Positions 6,349 through 9,812 of a stretch of 9,812 nt of DNA are shown here, piece by piece. The stretch comes from an uncultured Lachnospiraceae bacterium (lineage in GTDB: Bacteria; Bacillota; Clostridia; Lachnospirales; Lachnospiraceae). Location: contig CAMWLB010000097.1 of the NCBI GenBank assembly GCA_947174985.1, forward strand, positions 1-9,812, written 5' to 3'. Below the pieces are notes generated by a model. It did not search any database. It saw only the letters and a list, made by a program, of their open reading frames with translations, and was not told the DNA's origin. The first letter of the stretch is position 1, and each line of letters opens with the position of its first letter. The position numbers were made by a program, and so were the translations under genes.

Positions 6349-7680
6349 CTAGAACTTATATAAATATTCGTTGATTTCCCATTCTGTTACCTGCGAACGG
6401 TATTTGTTCCACTCTGCCTTCTTTGCTGCAATATATTTTTCAGATACATGCTTTCCCAAAACCTCCTGCACAAAAACATCCTTTTCCATCTCCCCGATAG
6501 CCTCTATGAGCGTCCCGGGTAACGCCTCCACGCCAAGCCTTTTCCTTTCCTCCTTGCTCATGTCCGCAACATTGGTATCTATGCTCTCAGGCGGCTCAAT
6601 CTGGTTTTTGATGCCGTCAAGCCCTGCCATCAGACAAAGCGCCAGCGTTAAGTACGGATTGGCGGAAGGGTCGGGGCTGCGAAGCTCAATCCTCGTATCC
6701 TCTCCAAAGGATGCAGGAATTCGGATAAGCGGGCGGCGGTTTCTCGCACTCCACGCCACATAGACGGGCGCTTCATAACCCGGAACCAGCCTTTTGTAAG
6801 AATTGACAAGGGGATTGGTGACTGCTGCCATCCCCTTTACATGGCGCATCAGACCACCGATGAACCAATAGGCTTCCCTGCTCAGTCCCTTCTTATCGCT
6901 CTCATCCCTGAATATATTTTTGCCGTCGCGAAACAGAGACATATTGATGTGCATGCCGGAGCCACACACACCATGCTTCGGCTTCGGCATAAAAGTGGCA
7001 TGAAGTCCGTGCCTTCTTGCAATTGTTTTTACCGCAAGCTTAAAGGTCATGATATTGTCCGCCGTAATCAGCGCTTCATCATACTTAAAATCAATCTCAT
7101 GCTGTGCCGGCGCAGACTCATGGTGGGAGGCTTCTATTTCAAAACCCATCTCTTCCAATGTCATAATCATGTCCCTGCGGGCATTTTCACCGAAATCGAT
7201 CGGCCCCATATCAAAATATCCCGCCTGTTCATAGGTAATGGTGGTTGGCAGGGCGTTTTCATCCGTATGAAACAGGAAAAATTCACATTCCGGTCCCACA
7301 TTAAAGGTATAACCCATTTTCTCCGCTTCCTGTACCGCCCGCTTCAGCACATACCTCGGATCTCCTTCAAAAGGGGTTCCGTCCGGTCTGCGGATATCGC
7401 ATATCATACGCGCCACCTTCCCCTGCTGGGGGCGCCAGGGGAAAATCTCAAACGTGGAAAAATCGGGATACAGGCACATATCCGATTCCTCCTCCCCCGC
7501 AAAACCTTCTATGGAAGAGCCGTCAAACATACATTTATTGTCAAGAGCCTTTTTTAACTGGCTTGCCGTAACCGCTATGTTTTTCAGGTTCCCAAATATA
7601 TCGGCAAACTGCAGACGGATAAACTCCACGTCCTCCTCCTCGGCATACTTGAGAATATCTTCCTTTGTGTAATTTTTCAT
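6349..7680 (-). CDS. glnA: Glutamine synthetase type I-alpha
   Basis: A dodecameric cytoplasmic enzyme that makes glutamine from glutamate, ammonia and ATP. With the start at 7680 the protein is 443 residues and lines up almost without gaps with the 444-residue Bacillus subtilis enzyme. It has the N-terminal beta-grasp MKNYTKEDIL, the latch DGSSIEGF (53-60), metal ligands in GPECEFF (129-135) and SHHESAPAQHEIDF (185-198), the ATP segment KPKHGVCGSGMH (233-244) and the glutamate-flap NSYKRLVPGYEAP (293-305). The adenylylated tyrosine of beta-type enzymes is absent. Gly62 replaces the arginine that mediates glutamine feedback in B. subtilis. I rejected the longer frame opening at 7728 because its first 16 codons contain the ribosome site. 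ATG-ATG at 7683/7680 is the real start region, and 7680 has the better seven-base spacing. It is co-transcribed with the ANTAR gene. Confidence 0.97.
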   Translation of the reverse strand: MKNYTKEDILKYAEEEDVEFIRLQFADIFGNLKNIAVTASQLKKALDNKCMFDGSSIEGFAGEEESDMCLYPDFSTFEIFPWRPQQGKVARMICDIRRPDGTPFEGDPRYVLKRAVQEAEKMGYTFNVGPECEFFLFHTDENALPTTITYEQAGYFDMGPIDFGENARRDMIMTLEEMGFEIEASHHESAPAQHEIDFKYDEALITADNIMTFKLAVKTIARRHGLHATFMPKPKHGVCGSGMHINMSLFRDGKNIFRDESDKKGLSREAYWFIGGLMRHVKGMAAVTNPLVNSYKRLVPGYEAPVYVAWSARNRRPLIRIPASFGEDTRIELRSPDPSANPYLTLALCLMAGLDGIKNQIEPPESIDTNVADMSKEERKRLGVEALPGTLIEAIGEMEKDVFVQEVLGKHVSEKYIAAKKAEWNKYRSQVTEWEINEYLYKF

Positions 7681-7687
7681 CATGATA

Positions 7688-7693
7688 CCTCCC
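7688..7693 (-). promoter_or_regulatory. Ribosome-binding site fixing the glnA start
   Basis: GGGAGG on the minus strand lies four bases before the ATG at 7683 and seven before the ATG at 7680. It falls inside the codons of the longer possible frame, which argues against translation from 7728. Confidence 0.8.
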
Positions 7694-7697
7694 TGGC

Positions 7698-7712
7698 CGT
7701 GCACTTTGCACG
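7698..7712 (-). other. Hairpin just before the glnA ribosome site
   Basis: CGTGCA and TGCACG form a perfect six-pair stem with a three-base AAG loop. It ends four bases before the GGGAGG site in the glnA leader RNA. It could affect mRNA stability or ribosome access. No U-run follows, so it is not a terminator. Confidence 0.5.
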
Positions 7713-7757
7713 CTTTTCTCCATTTCAAATCTCTTCGCCCTAAACTTACTTTGCGTT

Positions 7758-7793
7758 ACAAAAAGGGCGCTCTTATCCCTTAAGAACGCCCTT
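7758..7793 (-). terminator. Hairpin with U-run in the glnA leader, candidate attenuator
   Basis: In the minus-strand RNA, AAGGGCG (7793-7787) pairs with CGCCCTT (7769-7763). After one mismatch TCTTA pairs with TAAGA around the loop AGGGA. Five Ts (7764-7760) follow the GC-rich arm, which is the form of an intrinsic terminator. It lies between the glnA promoter and the gene and begins only about four bases after the predicted transcript start. It should therefore reduce glnA transcription unless overcome. It has no T-run on the plus strand. Confidence 0.75.
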
Positions 7794-7797
7794 GTCC

Positions 7798-7812
7798 TGT
7801 TACATCATAACA
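7798..7812. promoter_or_regulatory. Inverted repeat over the glnA -10 box, possible regulator site
   Basis: TGTTA (7798-7802) and TAACA (7808-7812) form a perfect inverted repeat with five bases between, covering the -10 and the predicted start. The half-sites match the TGTNA/TNACA halves of GlnR/TnrA boxes, but those have a seven-base gap, so the match is only suggestive. Confidence 0.35.
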
Positions 7813-7833
7813 ATTTATTACTTCTCTTGTCAA
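7804..7833 (-). promoter_or_regulatory. glnA promoter
   Basis: A perfect TTGACA (7833-7828) and TATGAT (7809-7804) are separated by 18 bases on the minus strand. The start is predicted near 7797, giving a leader of about 115 bases before the glnA ATG. Confidence 0.75.
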
Positions 7834-7900
7834 TAGAATTCTGTGCTAACTCATTCCGTTTACGCATATGGTATATAAAAGAAAAATGCAGGGATATTCT

Positions 7901-8413
7901 ATGAGTTCTAAAACAAAAATCGTGGTACTCCATCTGAAGGAATTAATATACACAGGAATTTTCGCTGTATTGGGTATTCTGTTCATCGTCCTACTTATTA
8001 TCATGTTCCTTCCCCATAACAAGAAATCCGAAAAACCGATTTCTCCGCGCGGGGCTGGAACTGTTACCGGAAATGAATCGGAGTCAAACGGCAGAAACGA
8101 GACAAAATCCATAGAAACCTCCTACATACCCGGCGTATACACTACCTCTCTGGTTTTAAGCGACCACACCGTAGACGTAGAAGTCATCGTCGATCGTGAC
8201 TGCGTAACCTCCATCCGTCTGGTGAATTTGGATGAAGCTGTCACCACCATGTATCCGCTGCTTGAGCCTGCCATTGAATCCATCGCCGGACAAATTTACG
8301 AAAAGCAGTCTCTGGACGGCATTACCTATGCAGATGAAAACAAATATACCTCGCTCGTCCTGCTGCAGGCAATACAGGCGGCTCTGGAAAAAGCAGCCGA
8401 CATCGGCGAATAA
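7901..8413 (+). CDS. Membrane-anchored protein with divergent FMN_bind-like domain
   Basis: A 170-residue protein of unknown function. It has a short basic N-terminus and a single membrane helix (about 16-37, rich in I/L/V/F). A Ser/Asn/Glu-rich linker (about 38-74) leads to a compact domain (75-166). The domain begins YIPGVYTTSLVLSDHTVDVEV and ends KYTSLVLLQAIQAALEKA, the beginning and end pattern of FMN_bind domains. However, the SGATxTS flavin-attachment motif is reduced to DENKYTS (145-151), so covalent FMN is doubtful. I place the start at ATG 7901, which has AGGGA six bases upstream. An in-frame ATG at 7868 lacks a ribosome site. The gene diverges from glnA, with the two starts about 220 bases apart, and converges on nadE with only 11 bases between stops. 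I see no convincing promoter of its own. Confidence 0.8.
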   Translation: MSSKTKIVVLHLKELIYTGIFAVLGILFIVLLIIMFLPHNKKSEKPISPRGAGTVTGNESESNGRNETKSIETSYIPGVYTTSLVLSDHTVDVEVIVDRDCVTSIRLVNLDEAVTTMYPLLEPAIESIAGQIYEKQSLDGITYADENKYTSLVLLQAIQAALEKAADIGE

Positions 8414-8424
8414 ATTTTCAGTTT

Positions 8425-9812
8425 CTACAGCTCCTCTGCCTGCCTGAGCCAGAGTGCCGCACTGGCGTCAGACGGCATGCGCAAATCTCCTCTGGGAGAA
8501 ACCGCAACGCTGCCCACCTTCGGGCCATCCGGCAGGCAGGAGCGCTTAAACTGCTGACTAAAAAATCTGCGATAAAACATTTTCAGCCATTTCAGAATAA
8601 CCTCGTCCTCGTACTGCCCTTTAAAGGAAAGCCTTGCAACGCGGTATACCTTGGCGGGTTCAAATCCGCAGCGCAGCATATAGTAGAGGAAAAAGTCATG
8701 CAGCTCGTAGGGTCCCACCAGTTCTTCCGTTCGCTGGGCAATCACACCGTCCACGGGGGGAAGCAGTTCCGGACTGACGGGCGTATCCAGCACGTCCAAA
8801 AGAATGTCCTTAAGTTCCCTGTCATCACAGGTATCCGCATAAAAGCGAACCAGATGGCGGACCAGTGTCTTAGGCACACCCGCATTCACGCCGTACATGG
8901 ACATGTGGTCCCCATTGTAGGTCGCAAAGCCGAGCGCCAGTTCAGACATATCGCCCGTTCCAATCACAAGTCCATTTTCCTTGTTTGCAATATCCATCAG
9001 CACCTGCGTGCGTTCTCTCGCCTGTCCATTTTCGTAGGTTACATCATGTGTGTCCAAATCCTGTCCTATGTCCTCAAAATGCACCGTTACCGCCCGTTTA
9101 ATATTGACCTCACGCAAGTCTGCTCCCAGTACACGAGCCATGCTGCACGCGTTTTCATAGGTCCGGTCCGTCGTGCCGAAGCAGGGCATCGTAACCGCCA
9201 CGATATTTTCTCTGGACAGCTTCAGCATATCAAAAGCGCGTACCGTCACCAAAAGCGCAAGGGTAGAATCCAGACCGCCCGACACGCCGACAACCGCCTT
9301 TTTCACGCCCGTATGTTCCAGCCGCTTTTTCAAACCATAGGACTGAATGGAGAGAATTTCCTCACATCTCTTTTCGCGCTCCGTCTTATCGGAAGGCACA
9401 AAGGGCATACAGTTAAAGGTTCTTTCCAGAGCAGTCTCTTCCTGCTCCAGCGAAAATGCAACTACCGCATATTCCCTGTCTACTTTTTGACCGAAGGTTG
9501 ACATGCGCCTGCGTTCCGCCCGCAGTCTGTGTATATCAATATCCGCATAGACGCTCTCGCAGGAAAAGCGTTTTGCCTGAGACAGCACAACACCGTTTTC
9601 CGCAATGATATTGTGTCCGCCAAAGACCAAATCCTGCGTAGATTCGCCCTCACCCGCGCTGGCATAAACATATGCGGCAAGAAGCCTTGCGCTGGAAGAT
9701 TTCACAAGCATCTCACGGTAGACATCCTTACCCACCGTTTCATTTGAGGCCGACAAAATGACAATAACCGTCGCACCCGCAAGCGCATGCGCCGTTGCAG
9801 GCGGATTGGGCA
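8425..9812 (-). CDS. nadE: Glutamine-dependent NAD+ synthetase (partial, 5' end beyond right edge)
   Basis: This cytoplasmic enzyme amidates nicotinic acid adenine dinucleotide to NAD+ using ATP and ammonia released from glutamine. The 461 visible codons run open to the right edge. Upstream of a TTG that could pass for a start (9756), the frame continues with PNPPATAHALAGATVIVILSAS, which belongs to the nitrilase-type glutaminase domain. The gene is therefore truncated by the window and does not begin at the TTG. The glutaminase catalytic cysteine should lie just outside the window. The synthetase domain shows the ATP P-loop VSGGLDSTLAL (about 9250-9285), PCFGTTDRTYENA, the loop GTGDMSELALGFATYNGDHM and a C-terminal KRSCLPDGPKVGSVAVSPRGD. 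This is the long, two-domain form (about 640 residues or more). It ends 11 bases from the convergent membrane-protein gene with no terminator between them. Confidence 0.95.
   Translation of the reverse strand, partial: PNPPATAHALAGATVIVILSASNETVGKDVYREMLVKSSSARLLAAYVYASAGEGESTQDLVFGGHNIIAENGVVLSQAKRFSCESVYADIDIHRLRAERRRMSTFGQKVDREYAVVAFSLEQEETALERTFNCMPFVPSDKTEREKRCEEILSIQSYGLKKRLEHTGVKKAVVGVSGGLDSTLALLVTVRAFDMLKLSRENIVAVTMPCFGTTDRTYENACSMARVLGADLREVNIKRAVTVHFEDIGQDLDTHDVTYENGQARERTQVLMDIANKENGLVIGTGDMSELALGFATYNGDHMSMYGVNAGVPKTLVRHLVRFYADTCDDRELKDILLDVLDTPVSPELLPPVDGVIAQRTEELVGPYELHDFFLYYMLRCGFEPAKVYRVARLSFKGQYEDEVILKWLKMFYRRFFSQQFKRSCLPDGPKVGSVAVSPRGDLRMPSDASAALWLRQAEEL

Noticed and set aside
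7681..7728. Sixteen-residue N-terminal extension of glutamine synthetase
   Set aside because: The extension encodes the GGGAGG ribosome site and leader hairpin, and homology begins at MKNYTKEDIL.
7752..7768. GlnR/TnrA box at TGTAA in the glnA leader
   Set aside because: Only the first half-site fits, and the second half reads TAAGT instead of TNACA.
7763..7870. Canonical two-hexaloop ANTAR antiterminator upstream of glnA
   Set aside because: I found loops with A at position 1 and G at position 4 (AAGGGAT, ATTGACA), but they have seven bases, and one overlaps the -35 box. No convincing pair of hexaloop stems could be drawn.
8698..9501. Plus-strand open frame (267 codons) opposite nadE
   Set aside because: It is antisense to conserved NAD synthetase motifs and has no recognisable domain.
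9754..9756. TTG start codon for nadE
   Set aside because: The frame continues upstream with conserved glutaminase-domain sequence (HALAGATVIVILSAS), so the gene is cut by the window edge.
1..9812. CRISPR array, insertion sequence, prophage or defence cassette
   Set aside because: I saw no regularly spaced repeats, transposase, integrase or phage proteins. All genes fit housekeeping or transport families.

Overview
The window looks like an ordinary chromosomal stretch of a Gram-positive anaerobe of the class Clostridia, most likely a Lachnospiraceae-type gut bacterium. This rests on the gene families, not on a database search. The pointers are a 443-residue alpha-type (GSI-alpha) glutamine synthetase followed by a NitR-like ANTAR antiterminator, an aldo/keto reductase with an iron-sulfur tail, strong GGAGG ribosome sites, a tRNA gene without an encoded CCA, and moderate GC content. 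Almost everything lies on the minus strand. The exceptions are one tRNA gene and one small membrane-protein gene.

From left to right: (1) Positions 1-2825 hold a translationally coupled pair of ABC exporter half-transporters read leftwards. The upstream half is complete and carries the degenerate ATPase site. The downstream half is cut by the window edge just after its membrane domain. (2) A plus-strand tRNA-Ala(CGC) with its own promoter lies at 2879-2988. (3) Positions 2993-4757 hold a probable two-gene redox unit, aldo/keto reductase then nitroreductase, behind an extended -10 promoter. (4) Diaminopimelate epimerase (dapF) lies at 4830-5669. It has a hairpin terminator overlapping its stop codon and a promoter containing a 20-bp near-perfect palindrome. 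(5) A nitrogen unit, glnA followed by the ANTAR regulator, lies at 5767-7833. Its strong promoter is followed almost at once by a hairpin plus U-run, so the transcript probably starts with an attenuator. (6) A divergent plus-strand gene for a membrane-anchored protein with an FMN_bind-like domain lies at 7901-8413. (7) The 3' part of glutamine-dependent NAD synthetase (nadE), convergent with the previous gene, runs off the right edge.

The most coherent biology is around glnA. The synthetase makes glutamine, the next gene encodes an RNA-binding antiterminator whose receiver domain has lost its phosphorylation residues, and the leader contains a candidate intrinsic terminator. That suggests nitrogen control by antitermination, as described for NitR of Clostridium saccharobutylicum. 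The synthetase also lacks the arginine used for glutamine feedback in the Bacillus enzyme. I found no CRISPR array, insertion sequence, prophage or defence system. No wholly new system is evident, and the findings are specific departures within known families.
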